This document shows, piece after piece, positions 51,456 through 63,350 of a DNA stretch of 64,000 nucleotides. Both the position numbers and the translations under genes were made by a program. The DNA comes from Holothuria scabra (lineage: Eukaryota; Echinodermata; Holothuroidea; Aspidochirotida; Holothuriidae): NCBI GenBank assembly GCA_037179385.1, contig CM074187.1:10479450-10543449 (forward strand). Reading direction: 5' to 3'. Under the pieces are notes generated by a model that saw only the letters and a program-made list of their open reading frames with translations, ran no database searches and was not told the origin of the DNA. Within the stretch, counting starts at the first letter, position 1. Each line of letters opens with the position of its first letter.

Positions 51456-51790
51456 TTAAAGGGATGTATTGAGTTGATATTTATAAATTAAGCAGTGTTA
51501 GAGGGTAAAACCTCAAGACAATGTATATTAATTTGTTAATTAGTAATGTTTTACATCCAAAAATTACACAGAAAATTCAGAGTTTAAAAATGTTTGTTAA
51601 CTTGCTTGTAACAATTTCGTGCATAAATTGAAAAGTTTCTGGCCAATATTAAAAAGCCTTATTGGATAGTTTACTATTCACTGATGTAAAATTTATGTTG
51701 AACTTGTGGGATATGATGATTGTCTCAGATTTACTATTTGTAATCGAAAAATTTGTAAACTACATGACTCAACTCAAAGTACCGCTTTAA
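51456..51790. mobile_element. Family G TTAA element, full length
   Basis: TTAA at 51456-51459 and 51787-51790. Ends TTAAAGGGATGTATTGAGTT and, on the other strand, TTAAAGCGGTACTTTGAGTT are inverted. About 335 bp, non-coding. Confidence 0.7.
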
Positions 51791-51967
51791 CATTTACAAT
51801 GCATTGGTCCACTGATAAAAATTGTTTATTCTGTTGAGAAGTTTAAACTTTACACCATGAGAATTAACATTCGAATGACGGTCGCTTGAACGATAAACAG
51901 CTCTTGAACTCGATAAGAAGTTTTGCTAAATTTCAAACAAAGCTGCATCGGTATGATATATTTTAGA

Positions 51968-52287
51968 CACCACTCTTAGAATAAAAAGAGTGAAATTTCA
52001 CTTGTTAGAAAAGTGCAAATTATATAATTCACACCAAAAGAGCCAAAACTCTCTCCAGGGAGAATGAATTTCACTCAAAATAGAGAAGTTCCACCCTCGA
52101 TGGAGTGCCTGCAGGAAAAAACTCTTAAAAAGAGTGATCCCAGGAACTCGTTAAAGTTCCCGTTCCCTTTTATGAAATGAATCTCCCTTCCTGGAGTGAA
52201 TTTCATTATTCTTGGGGTGTATTATTACCCTAATGGAGTGAATTTACACTGTTCACTCTAATATGAAGTAACTAAGTTCACTCTTTT
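51968..52287. mobile_element. Family D fold-back element
   Basis: Iterated CACTC/GAGTG motifs with the centre ACTCTTAAAAAGAGTGAT near 52118, as in the copy at 7310. Flanks CACCACTCTTAGAATAAAAA and AACTAAGTTCACTCTTTT. A run of 11 G (52288-52298) follows its right edge. Confidence 0.65.
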
Positions 52288-52653
52288 GGGGGGGGGGGTG
52301 GGAGGGGGAATCGAAGTTACCAAAATCAATTGAAAAAACCGGAACTTTGAACAAATTAGGAGTAGTCGCTTCCTAACCAAGCTCCTTCACAAGCAGACAT
52401 AACCTATCGAGCGTTGCATTCGTGTGACGAACAGGTGCTGCTAATTTACTGTGAATGACCTTTTAAATTTATTTTATATTGTATTTTGTCTTGAAAAGTA
52501 ATAGCAAATTTCATTCAATATAATTTTTAATTTAGTTCAAAATATTTCCTTTTACACTTTTGTTTCCATACTCCCTTTGTTCTATCATTTGCTCTGTAAA
52601 AATAATTTGTCATGTAAAAGACAGTGGAATACTTTGAAATACTTTTTTCCAAA

Positions 52654-52853
52654 GTCCTCCCGACCCTCTGGCAAAGGGCCGTTCCGCGAAACCAAACTTG
52701 AAACTGCTTCCCGAAGAAGCTGTATGTCCACTTAAGGACAACACTTGACCAACCTCAAGGCCACCTACCCATTTCTTTTCATCATGACCATTTACATTAT
52801 TGATGAAAAGAACAGATACTACACATGATCTTAGCCAAAAGGTCGAGAAACGT
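52654..52853 (-). mobile_element. U2-snRNA-headed SINE-like element, longest copy
   Basis: Read on the minus strand the head is CGTTTCTCGACCTTTTGGCT, AAGATCATGTGTAGTATCTG, TTCTT, nearly identical to U2 snRNA nucleotides 3 to about 47. Next comes about 50 bp unlike U2 (GGTCATGATGAAAAGAAATG), then the shared body: GGTCAAGTGTTGTCCTTAAG, TGGACATACAGCTTCTTCGG, GTTTGGTTTCGCGGAACGGC, CCTTTGCCAGAGGGTCGGGA. SINEs with snRNA-derived heads (SINEU) are known from other animals; this fits that layout. A real U2 gene is excluded by loss of the 3' part. Confidence 0.72.
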
Positions 52854-52916
52854 GGAGTGCATAATGATATTCCCACTGTCCTTGTTTTATGTACAAGTTA
52901 AACTACATTGTCAGTC

Positions 52917-53055
52917 AGTGATGAAGTCGATCCCAGACTGGGAGTCGTGATTTCAGATTTTGAGTGACTCGAACAGAAGGACTGATTTTGTCGCTATTGA
53001 GAAAATACAGGGACTCAAGTCCGGACTCGTGACCCAAGTCTCCGGACATCACTGC
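52917..53055 (-). repeat. Family J GACTCG-rich repeat
   Basis: On the minus strand: CAGTGATGTCCGGAGACTTG, CACGAGTCCGGACTTGAGTC, CCTGTATTTTCTC, CGAGTCACTCAAAATC. Shares CGAGTCCCTGTA-type and TTTCTC blocks with 41042-41180. Confidence 0.5.
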
Positions 53056-53425
53056 TGTTAGTTCAATCTTAAAATGGATAAATTTGAAAAACATTGGTTC
53101 AAAATTTCTGTTCATAAAAGAGGAAAATTGATGCCAAAAACTGTAGCAAAGTACCCTTTTATTTTATTTTTAAGAACAAAATCATCGATTGAGGGTTCAA
53201 CTAAAGATAGAACAACAAGTAATCATGTTTCCCATCAAAAGTAAAATATATTAGTTCCTTTAATCTAACTTCGCGGAGCTTGATAAAAATATTTTCGTTG
53301 CTGTTAAAAATTTAAAGGGAACTTTCCTTTACATTCTACTGCAATTTCTTTTTTGGTTAATAAAACTACATCATTTATATCTCTTTTGATTAGTCACACC
53401 GTGTGATTATAAGATTGATGGACCT

Positions 53426-53481
53426 GAGGTAATTAATACGGGGTAATTAATTTGAGGTAGTTAAGTTGAGGTAATCAACTG
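53426..53481 (+). repeat. Four 14-bp tandem units with TAATTA cores
   Basis: GAGGTAATTAATAC, GGGGTAATTAATTT, GAGGTAGTTAAGTT, GAGGTAATCAACTG: four contiguous 14-bp units. Two carry TAATTA, the standard homeodomain core, and the others TAGTTA and TAATCA. Placed in a Hox intron, so a regulatory role is possible but untested. Confidence 0.8.
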
Positions 53482-54819
53482 TTGTAATAAACCATAACGG
53501 TCTCCACGAATAATTTTGAACTGATCATAAGACAAGTTCTTCATTTCTGTTGGGGATTGCATTTCTAGGGTGGGGTCAAGGTATTTTGCTTTCTTGAAAC
53601 AACCCCAACCTAAATATGTGTCAGAATTGTACGTCCTTATTATGTATAAATAGTATTGTGCAATACAGTCGACCTTATTGTTGTCCTTACTTGAGATTCT
53701 GTTCTATTTCCATGGTTACGTAATCTAACATTTGTAATTTTCCGGGAAACCGATTCATTACTCTCCACAAGACAGGTGGGTGAGACCGTCACACCCAAGA
53801 TGTAGCAAAACAATGTATAACATCAACTTCCCATCAAAATAATGAGGACAGCTATTGAAGTTTTGCTATAGAATTTGTCCCTCTCCCTCCCTCACCCTAT
53901 ACATTCTTTATCAAATCCGTGTCATGGCGATAAGAAAATCACCACAAGAATTTCTTTACTGAAATGAGTTACAAACATATGAACAGCTCATACCGGTAGC
54001 ATATAGGCCTATATTGCATGATGGAAATTGTATTGTGCCCGTTGTCTAAAGTCCCTGTTTAGTATAGCACGCGAAATTCGAGTCTTTTAAATATTGAATT
54101 GCCCCTTCGAATAAATTTAAGATAGAATGCTCTCCTCCTTGGGTAAATACTGTTAAGACCACTCTTAAAATGGGAAGCAGGCAAAATTATAAAAAAAAAA
54201 AAAGATATTGAAGAGACTTAACGTTCAGTGTTTCAATAAACAGCAGTGGTACTTTTAATAGAGTTACCGTCACTTCTGACATCTCCTTTTACTAGTTTTA
54301 TGTTTCATGTGATTGCTCCCACCAGGTATCATCTTGACGAAAACGTTTGTAGCATTTAAAACCGATTGTCTCCTTAAATTTAGATTACAGATCAAACGCT
54401 GTTTTTGATTTAAGGACGGTAGTAGTCACCCAAAGCTTATTTTGCATACACAGCTAAATAAAATAATTTATTTCTTTCCAAGTATCTTTCGTTGATATTT
54501 CAGGAATCAAATATTCGATATTCAGGGTAAACCAAGCAGAATCTCCATGTCAATTTCTCCACTGAACTTTATATTTGTACTGGATAAAAAATGTATTGAT
54601 GAAAAAAACAACCGTCACATGTCACATTTTAAAGAGCCATCCATGAAATTAAATAGAACACTACACTTATTCGAGTTTGGGTGGCTGAATTTCTTTTGAA
54701 CAAGAAGGTAATAGAAGAAGTCGAGAAGGTCAGGGTACGGGTCTCTATAACGGAAATTCCAGAGGCCTCCGAAGAATCTTTCTGCTTGAGCCCATGGTCC
54801 ATCTGCTTTAATTAAGGCT
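53482..54819. other. Intron segment without recognised genes
   Basis: No gene or repeat family recognised. Confidence 0.4.
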
Positions 54820-55063
54820 TATATAATAATCATAATAATACATTGAACTTATATAGCGCCAAATCAGGAACAAAAGTGTATTTGCTCTAGGTGCTTGTGA
54901 AAAACTAAAATCAAACAACAGTTTCATTTCAGTCAAAGGAGCCAGCAAAAAATGAATCTTGAGATTACGCTTAAATGTAGAAAAATTAGTACATAATCGA
55001 ATATGGTCGGGTAACTGGTTCCACAAGCAGGGAGCAGCATATGCAAAGCATCTGTAACCATAT
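54820..55063 (-). mobile_element. 5'-truncated LINE: reverse transcriptase C-terminus and 3' end
   Basis: The minus-strand frame reads CFAYAAPCLWNQLPDHIRLC and then FSTFKRNLKIHF, the typical C-terminal end of CR1/L2-type LINE ORF2 proteins (AAPxLWNxLPxxIR ... FKxxLKxHLF). It is followed by GGCGCTATATAAGTTCAATG and a TATTATTATGATTATTAT tail, as in the 3' ends of such LINEs. Only about 240 bp are left, so it is dead. Clade assignment is by motif only. Confidence 0.75.
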
Positions 55064-58000
55064 ATAAACTATATAGTTAGATACCTTCATGAACAGGAAT
55101 TAAATGGAAATTTTTAAAGCTAACTTAGAAAATGTACAGGGCAGAAGAATAATCTAAGTCGTCGGACTGCAATTTCTACTGCAAGGAGTCATTCACTACG
55201 ACATCAGGAAGACACCAAACCTGTTGGTTTTAAGATTAATAACATACGTGCAACTCAGGCTACAACTCAGGGACATATCTAGCCCATTGGTTCTAGCCCA
55301 TTGGCTCTAACACTACTTTTACTGTGTTACTGTGCAAGCTAACTTGACAATTTACTTTACTTTAACATATAAAGTGAGGGCGCACTCCTTAAGAAATTAA
55401 CGCAACCTTCCGTCACACCAATCAAGGCAAAACGGTTGCAGTGTTTTATACAGAAAATGCAATAAGACAGTTAAAAGGGTGTCGCTTTATGTATTAAAAA
55501 TACGACGGCAAATAAAAGACCGTAATTATCCGAGCTCTTTACTCCGCTATTTTATATGTTTGCTTACAAAATATAAATGAAATAGTGTCAAAACATTGCC
55601 ATAAATTAAAGACTTCTGTTAACATTTTACGATCCCGTTACATTTTTAAAATGCACCAGACGCACCATCACTATAACACCAGGTGCCTAGAATATCGTTT
55701 ACATTATTTAATTGCTGGCTCGCCTGACGCGTGTGTACGGTTGCATTGGCTATGGTTGCTACAATTTCACGGATATTCTCAATCTCTCGTCTCGCGATAG
55801 CGGCATTATACAGCTGATGATCTCCAAAGACTTTGAACGGTCACCAACCCACAATTGCGGCGTACTTGGTCGTGAATTTTCGCCTAAATTTATGAAGTGT
55901 TAGCTGCCTGCGTTTCTCCACAAACAGGCATTAAGTGATAACCTTTTCGAACTCTCTTGGTAACAAAGAGAGAAAAAATTATCATGACACTTGGATGTAA
56001 GGCCACTCATTTCACGAAAGACACAACCCTAAATAAGATGATTTTATCTCAAAAGCTGATTATTTATGTCTTTTTTGTGACTGAGTTTTACTATATACGA
56101 AGATACGATGTTGGTATGCAGGACTTATAATTATTATCGTGATAGAGCAAGGACAGTATACAAATTCTATACATTCACACGAATGTCTCCAAAGAAGCTG
56201 CATCATGACAAATGAGTTTATAGTTCCTTCACTCTATCTTTAACCAGGAAGAAGGAACTTTGATCAAGTTGAAGCTGTATGACAGATTTTAGTATGATCT
56301 CATCACTAAATTCAACTAAAAGCATTCCATGATGCAATGACCACTAAATCGGAACATGATGAATGCATTAATAGGATTCTTAAAACGAACAAAGGAATTG
56401 AGATAATCTCAAAAGCAAGCGTGTAGTGAAAAGAATACACAAAGAATAAAAAAGTGTGCTTCTCGAAATATGAAGTTTTTCGTAATCTTTAGTTTTGAGA
56501 GTAATGATTAGCCTATGTCACATATATTCATTAGAGAGCAATTCGTAGTTTTATAAGGAATTTGATCAGCGGGTCATCTCTTTTCAGTTATCGATTTGGA
56601 AATGAAACCATACAATCAAATGATGAATGTATTCAACCTATTGCAGAAAACATTACACAGAGAGATTTAAAAAATTGGCTCGATTTTAAGTTTCATTGCA
56701 AACCGTATCGTATAGAATATAGCCCTATGTCACGTCCAAATTCTCTTTAACATTCCAAACAAAACACTAGACTTCTTTTCCATCCCCTTATCAAACCTTT
56801 GCATGATATAAATAGCTAGGTTTATTAGGCCTATCCCTTGAGCCTAACGTGCTATTCTCTAACCACTCACGTACAATTGTCTTGTCATCTCGATGCACCT
56901 TCTTTTTCCCACACATGTAGACCTTATTGCACAACGATTAAGATCTCGACTAGACTTTTCTTCAAAGTGAGATAAAGATCAAGATAGATTCTCGTGATTA
57001 TAATTTGTGAAGCCAACAAACAAAACATGACATCCTCTTAATGTAACTGAACTTCTCTTGCAGGACGCTTAGGGAAGACCATATTACTATGCTCTGTTAA
57101 CTACAGTTCCAGTGTGGTCGAGAAACTGCATCCGAAAACATTAACCTGGACAGAATCTATCCGTGTTTTATTCATGCTAAGATTAATCAAAGGACGATTT
57201 GGTAAAAATAAAAACTTTTCGTAAGCTTGAAATGAAGACGAAAGATTAATGACCAGACGGAGAAATGGTATTTAATGTTAGTCATGTGTAAGTCAAGAAC
57301 TCGGATGGTCGGATGCCAAAAAATATACAGCGCTCTATTCGTCACATGTAATAGAATACCTCTCAGTCTTACTGATCGGTTGAATCGTCTGTTTAGACCG
57401 AAGTTCAGGTCTCTCTTTAACAGCGTTACTGGCTATGAAAGAGAAGAAGGTCTTTAACAGGGGATTATGAACGTAATTTAACTGAATAATTTGCCGACAA
57501 CGATAAATTAACTGCTGTATTTAGGTCGATAAAAGTGACATTACAAGCTGTGTTTATCAACCTAATTTAAGCGGGTAGAACTATTGTAACAGTCTTGGTG
57601 CGAAGAGTGAGGTCCCCGAACAATAAAATCGACTAACTGCAGAGATTTGGGTGGAGAGCGATGATGTCTGTAGGGCAAAATTGCCACATTGATCCGTTGT
57701 ATAAGTCCAATCCAGAAGTTAAATAATGTCTGCCGAAACTCCTGGGCTCAATTCTTACTTGTTTCAAGATATAAGCTTTTGTTATCTTCAAATAAACACT
57801 TGCAAGACTTAATGATGAGAATATTATTTTCATACAAAACAAACCAGTACAATTAATGTTTCGATTTGTTTTAAGGGATTGATTTATTGTCTTCTCATCA
57901 ATTACTATTAGTTCATAGCTACATAATTCTAAAAGGGATGAAATAGTAACGACTTAACAAGAAAATACTTTACTCTCTTTGGAATATGGTATTAAATGAG

Positions 58001-61000
58001 AAAGGCGAGTGTAAGGTACCGATGAGGATGGGGAGGGGCTTGCAAAAATTTCTAATGTTTTGCTTAACAATATTGGTAAATGTTAAGTGATGCAAAGAAA
58101 CTGTATCAACTAAAACATTTCACGTCGGGAAAAAGTACCTACAGCAATACAACCAAAAGAGTGTGCTGTTGTTCAATCGATGGCTTCCAAATAACTGAAA
58201 GGGATTCCAACAAACAGCTTTCCCTCTCGCTTAAGCATTGTAAGCAAGGTTTTTATTTTTATTCGTTTTAAAAGGAAAAATAAAAAAATCTCCAAACAGT
58301 TATCTTGAAAAATTGCAGATTAATAATCATCTCTACTTTAGAATGGTAAGAAGTACTTTGAGTGACTGCAGGTTTTGAAAGTGCCGACTTTTTCATTTTA
58401 TCGTTCACGTCAATCGCCAGACCCTTTCAATCGGAGTGGAACTCATTGCTATCTATCGAGAATACACTATACTACATTATTCCGCTACTTGTCTGCTCAA
58501 GAGCACCATGTTGAAAGCAATGTATATAGTGAACATTAATGTGACAACATGTTCCATTTTCGAACATGAACCATCATGGAATCATGGCGTCATTTTTATG
58601 TTTTTTCAGGCATTGTGTTTTACTCAAGGTGTGAAGAATACCGTCAACCACCAGTCGGCAAACTTTTGTGTTTATTTCAAATTAATAATTTTCTTCCCTT
58701 TTGGAACATGAGAAAAAGTGATCGGGAAATGTTTGTGTCGATACTGACCGAGATATGTTTTTTTTTAGTTCTGCTAGGAACCTCGAGGCGACACCTTCTC
58801 CCCCCAACAACTGTTTTCAGTAAAAGGGCATAGGCCCACGTGGAGGAAATATAATAATCATTAGTTTATACTGTTAGACCCCCTTTGTCTTAACTTGATT
58901 TCTATTGAACTCTTCTGATAACCATGAAAAGTTATCAACCTCTCGTTTAGGAATCCTAGTTTAATCTATACAGAAGATATGTCAACATTTTATAATCTTA
59001 CCATGTAGCGATCAAACCCCAAACAACAATGAGATAGTATCGTGAACTTGACGGTAGTGACTGGCTACACACACTGACATTTTTAAGAAGGTCTCACTTA
59101 TATTAACTATAATGAGCTATAGGGGGTACGATTTCACAATGCGAATAATCTCTTAGGAACCACCAGATGTTATCAAAAGAGAAAGAGTTTGAAAACAATC
59201 TGTTAAAGTTACAACATAAAATTTATTGCTACGTCTCATGTTATTTCAATTCTTGAAAAAAGGATAATTGTTTTACAAAAGGGATTAAGGAGAGCATATG
59301 CAATTCTGAATATTTTTACATCTGTTGCTTATTCTTACTGTACCTTAATAGGTGTTTTCAACATAAAGAAAGGAGACTTGATCAGTCGAATGATAATATT
59401 GCAGGAAAAATATTATTTACCCCCAAGTAAGGCTAAAAAGAAAAAAAAATGGGTTTATTTAAGACATGAGCCCATAGTGGATTCACACAATATACGTTGT
59501 AATGTTTAGGTAAAACTACACAGACCTGTAAAATACATATGGACTATGTTGTTACGAGAAAAATGTTTCTCATGGTGGTAGGGTTTCAAAGGCCATAATA
59601 GGAAAGTATTTCCATAGGCGTATAAGGAGGAGCCTCAGTACAAAAATTTTGCTCTCGAAGCACACGTGGCAATTTTCAAAGAAGATAACACGTCAAGCAT
59701 AACTGCCAGTAAGGTAAAAAAAATAGAAAAAAGCTTTCCGGCTTTTTTAAATTATTGTCATAATACGAAGGCTTTATTAATAAAAATTAACCAGAAGCAT
59801 GAATATATTTTGGTATTGAACTGAAATTAGTCGTTCATCCACTCAATATATCCCCGTATTTTGGAGAGGTGTTTAGAACATAATTCAAGGGCTTACTAAA
59901 ATCAAGAATATGCATTACAATCATATCACTTACCCTAAAATATATTCGTTAATGGCGAAATCATCTGGGCGATTCAATTAAATTGAGAAGTTTACCATTG
60001 AGGTTTCGACTGTTTACCACACACAACAAAAATCATTTTATGTAAATTTGAATTTTTAATTTTCAAGGCTTGACTGTGTAATATGCACATTGATTAATGC
60101 TTTAATTGGCAAGGATGCTCGAGTAGTTAACAGACCTGAATAACGGACGATGACCAAGTTAAAATTTAAAGAGTCTTTGCGGTAATTAATTTGGTTTCAT
60201 TTCTTAGTGTTGGTCAAAAGGCCAAAAATCAGTGACCCAAACTTGAATTATTTTGGAAGAATTTTCTTTTTCATGAAAAGCTTTTGAGAATCATGTGACA
60301 GTATTTCCCCTCATCAATTATTAAATTTGCTGGGAGTTCCTTGATGTGAAATAGTTAAGTTATGATATACAAAATAAAATGAAAAAAAAAACTAAAAATG
60401 TTTGTGACTAAATTGTGAGATTTAGTTGTTTTTTAATATAAATTTTAGACGACTTTTGTCCTTTACACTAAAATGTTTATACAACTTGTAGTATTTCTTA
60501 TAAATCAACTAGGGAGCAAAAGGACTTGGGCAGGGTCTAAAATCCACAATAAAGCCTTGGTAATTTAATTTTTTTTCTCGAATTTCTATCTTGTTTGCTC
60601 CAAATTACGTTCGACTTTTCAAACAAAAATCGAAAAGGATGTCATCCACTTAGGCTTTACAGCTTAATCAGACAAAATCATAACATACCATCGCAATACA
60701 CAAATAAAGTTTTCACGAAAATGTTGAATCTTTAGTGGTCACATGTTTCTACAAACACCACTGCAAGAGACGTTTGGCAAATGATTTATCTAAATGCGTA
60801 AATCACCAAAGTATTTTTTAACAGGCTGCTGAAGTGAAAGTCATTTAACTTTCATTCCTCTGTTAATCGACGAATTCCACAAAACTGTTCAAATAAAACG
60901 GATCTTTTGTTACATATTTTATCAAATACTATTAAGAGGAACTAAGTGTTGTTATTTTTCCTATTTTATCTTTAAATCTAAAATAACAATAGATTGTCAT

Positions 61001-63349
61001 ACATATGTGTTGAGAAATTAACAATGAAGAACAACTGAAGTCATTTGCTTTCAGTCCAGTGCTTCTTATATTATCAGACTCAATTATTTCAACAATCAAC
61101 ATTCTTAATCATTTTTAGCTAAGCGGTTGTATTGCCCAGAAAAAAATAAAAAGTTAATATGACTAGAATAATAACTTTTGTTAGGCTATCTACCCTTTCT
61201 TTTTCTTCCTCATTTTTCAGATTTTTTGACTTACATTTTGTTAAATAAATGTTTGCACACTAAAATTGATATTTTAGCTATCGGTAATATTTGATAGATA
61301 TTTTATCTTGTGATATTTTTAAAAGAGTCTTTGTAAGAAATAGTCCCATTTTTCCAATGCGTGGTTTATTAAAGTGTGATTTAACTTTTGCCAATTCACA
61401 CAACCCATAACAGATTCCATTTTCTACGAGCTTTGTGTACGAAAAATGAGCAAATTCCATGTTTAAGAACTTAAGTCTGTACCAACCGTTTCGTGAATAT
61501 TATGAATTTTTCAGGCATGAAAAATATTAAGGAAATTCCATAGTGAAGTGGCAAGAAAAAAGAACCTTCATTTTTGAGCATGGATGCAATTTCTTTTTTC
61601 TTTTCTAGTCTATGCTGTAATTTCTTATATATTTTGAATGTCCAGAAATTATTTCATAGTCACCCTGCGAATATACTTGCGCTCACTGATTTCCTTTTGT
61701 GAAACAAAACAAAATGTCTCTCGTAAGGCCTTTTGGTGAGACGAATTGCCATTGACAGGAAATACTAACTGTACACTTACTTCCAATTCGACGAAGCCAA
61801 TCGCTATTCCCTACAGTCTATAACGTTAATAGCACTGACAGGGTGGGTTTCTAAATATGAGCGACTGAGAGTTGAGGAAATAGTTGTTAGTCACATTGAA
61901 ACACTTGGTACTACAGTCATATCTAAAAGTTCGGTAGAAACTAGTTAAATAGGTTAAAAATCGTATTTTTGAGATTATGAAGAGGTTTTTCGGGTACTTC
62001 TTTTGCTCTATAGCCACCCGTGCCGTCAATGTTCGTGCCACGAACAAGGTGTGTGTTTTGAAAGCAGTAAACAGCCTGTTTTGTCAACAAATAAGCCCAC
62101 TGCTGTTGGTGTATGGGGAGCTGTTCGTATGTTGCATGGGAACGGAGCCATTCATCTTTCGCACTTGCGATTTTTAGAAATCATTTATGAAAAGCTGGCG
62201 CCTTTGTTGCATCAACTTTACAGTCTAAGAGACCGTTTCACGTGAACTTAGGTGATTTGAGTGTCCCCAGTGATACTGGCAAAGATGTCCAGGGAATTAT
62301 AGCATGCATCACTGTATCACACGCAGGGTTCTCACCGGACGAGGAAACCACACACACTTCGTGTTTGTAAGGCTGTCAATATAACCCAAACGACAGATGC
62401 ACCAGAATAATTTTACGGTCAGGCTTTACGTAGAAAGATTTATGATCACAGGGGTCAAACAAAGACTGACCAATATCCATTTTCTATTTTTCAATAGACA
62501 TGTTAACTAAAAAACAACTCGCTATAAATTCACAAAAATAGATGTAACCGCAAACGCCAAACATACTGGTTTGATTAGAAAAGGAACGACAAATATTCAC
62601 TGTAAGATATTACTAAAATTGTAAAATTTTTGTTAAAATTCAGGTAAACTAAAACCAATACTACAGTCAGGTGCTGTCTGTAAAAGTTACCTCAATGCAT
62701 AACTGCAAGGTCGATTAATCTCATAATAATGGATTGCTTTGATGTTTGACTAAATCTTCCTTCGGCAAGTAATAACAATCTTTCTTAATACTTAAACAAA
62801 ATTGTGTAATCAAAATCCAAATGAAAAATCGAAATTTAGACTAACTGGTGCATCAGTCTAATGGATACGGTACGTGACAGCTGATTTCAGAAGTTTGCTA
62901 TGGACTAGGCTTATATATAAAATAATACAAGAGCCATTTCAAGGTTGATTTTTTTTTTTTTTTAAATTTTTCATTGTTGTGGAACGTCTTGGAATTAAAT
63001 TTTGTACTATTCAAACATCCATTTTTAACAGGATCTTCAATGTGTCGCATTTTTTGCAGGGATGTATTTTAGTGCAACTGTAAGTAATGATATATTTCAA
63101 TTGCATTTTTTGCAGCATTGTTTCTCATTTTACTAAAATTGTATTTTTTTCTAGACTTGATCCCTTTATTTTAAACAAATGTATAGTTCCTTCAATGAAA
63201 ATATTCAATTATTTATCCATTTTATCCTTACATGTTAACTAAGTACCTTTCTTTGTCTAAATTTTTGAAAGAATATCGCAAACAATGAGGTCATTGTAAT
63301 TTCAAATAACGGTTTCTATGGCAATGGTTTTAAATTAATTAAAACTTAC
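55064..63349. other. Proximal intron, 8.3 kb, free of recognised repeats
   Basis: No copy of families A-M, no LINE remnant and no long G/C tract seen, in contrast to the rest of the intron. AT content is high, especially at 59-63 kb. A hairpin with CTCTCTT/AAGAGAG arms lies at 55936-55984. No gene was recognised; open frames of 60-90 codons lack signatures. Confidence 0.45.
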
Positions 63350-63350
63350 C
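63344..63350 (-). other. Splice donor of exon 1
   Basis: Minus-strand sequence reads AAACAAG|GTAAGTTTT, a near-perfect donor. Reading on into the intron gives GKF and then a stop. Confidence 0.9.

Larger units (their letters stand above)
17940..63349 (-). other. Hox9/10 intron, about 45.4 kb
   Basis: The donor GT is at 63348-63349 and the acceptor AG at 17940-17941 (plus-strand coordinates), with a pyrimidine-rich run before the AG. It is a phase 1 intron lying just upstream of the W-motif, the usual place for the single intron of Hox genes. No other homeobox was seen in it on either strand. It holds most of the transposon copies listed below. Whether alternative exons or promoters lie inside cannot be judged from sequence alone. 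Confidence 0.8.

Noticed and set aside
55936..55984. Hairpin with CTCTCTT/AAGAGAG arms as a regulatory RNA
   Set aside because: The paired part is short and the outer arms match poorly; it does not match the histone stem-loop.
17940..63349. A second Hox gene or a Hox-cluster microRNA such as miR-10 in the intron
   Set aside because: No second homeobox helix 3 and no miR-10 mature sequence was seen on either strand by reading. A computed search would be more sensitive.
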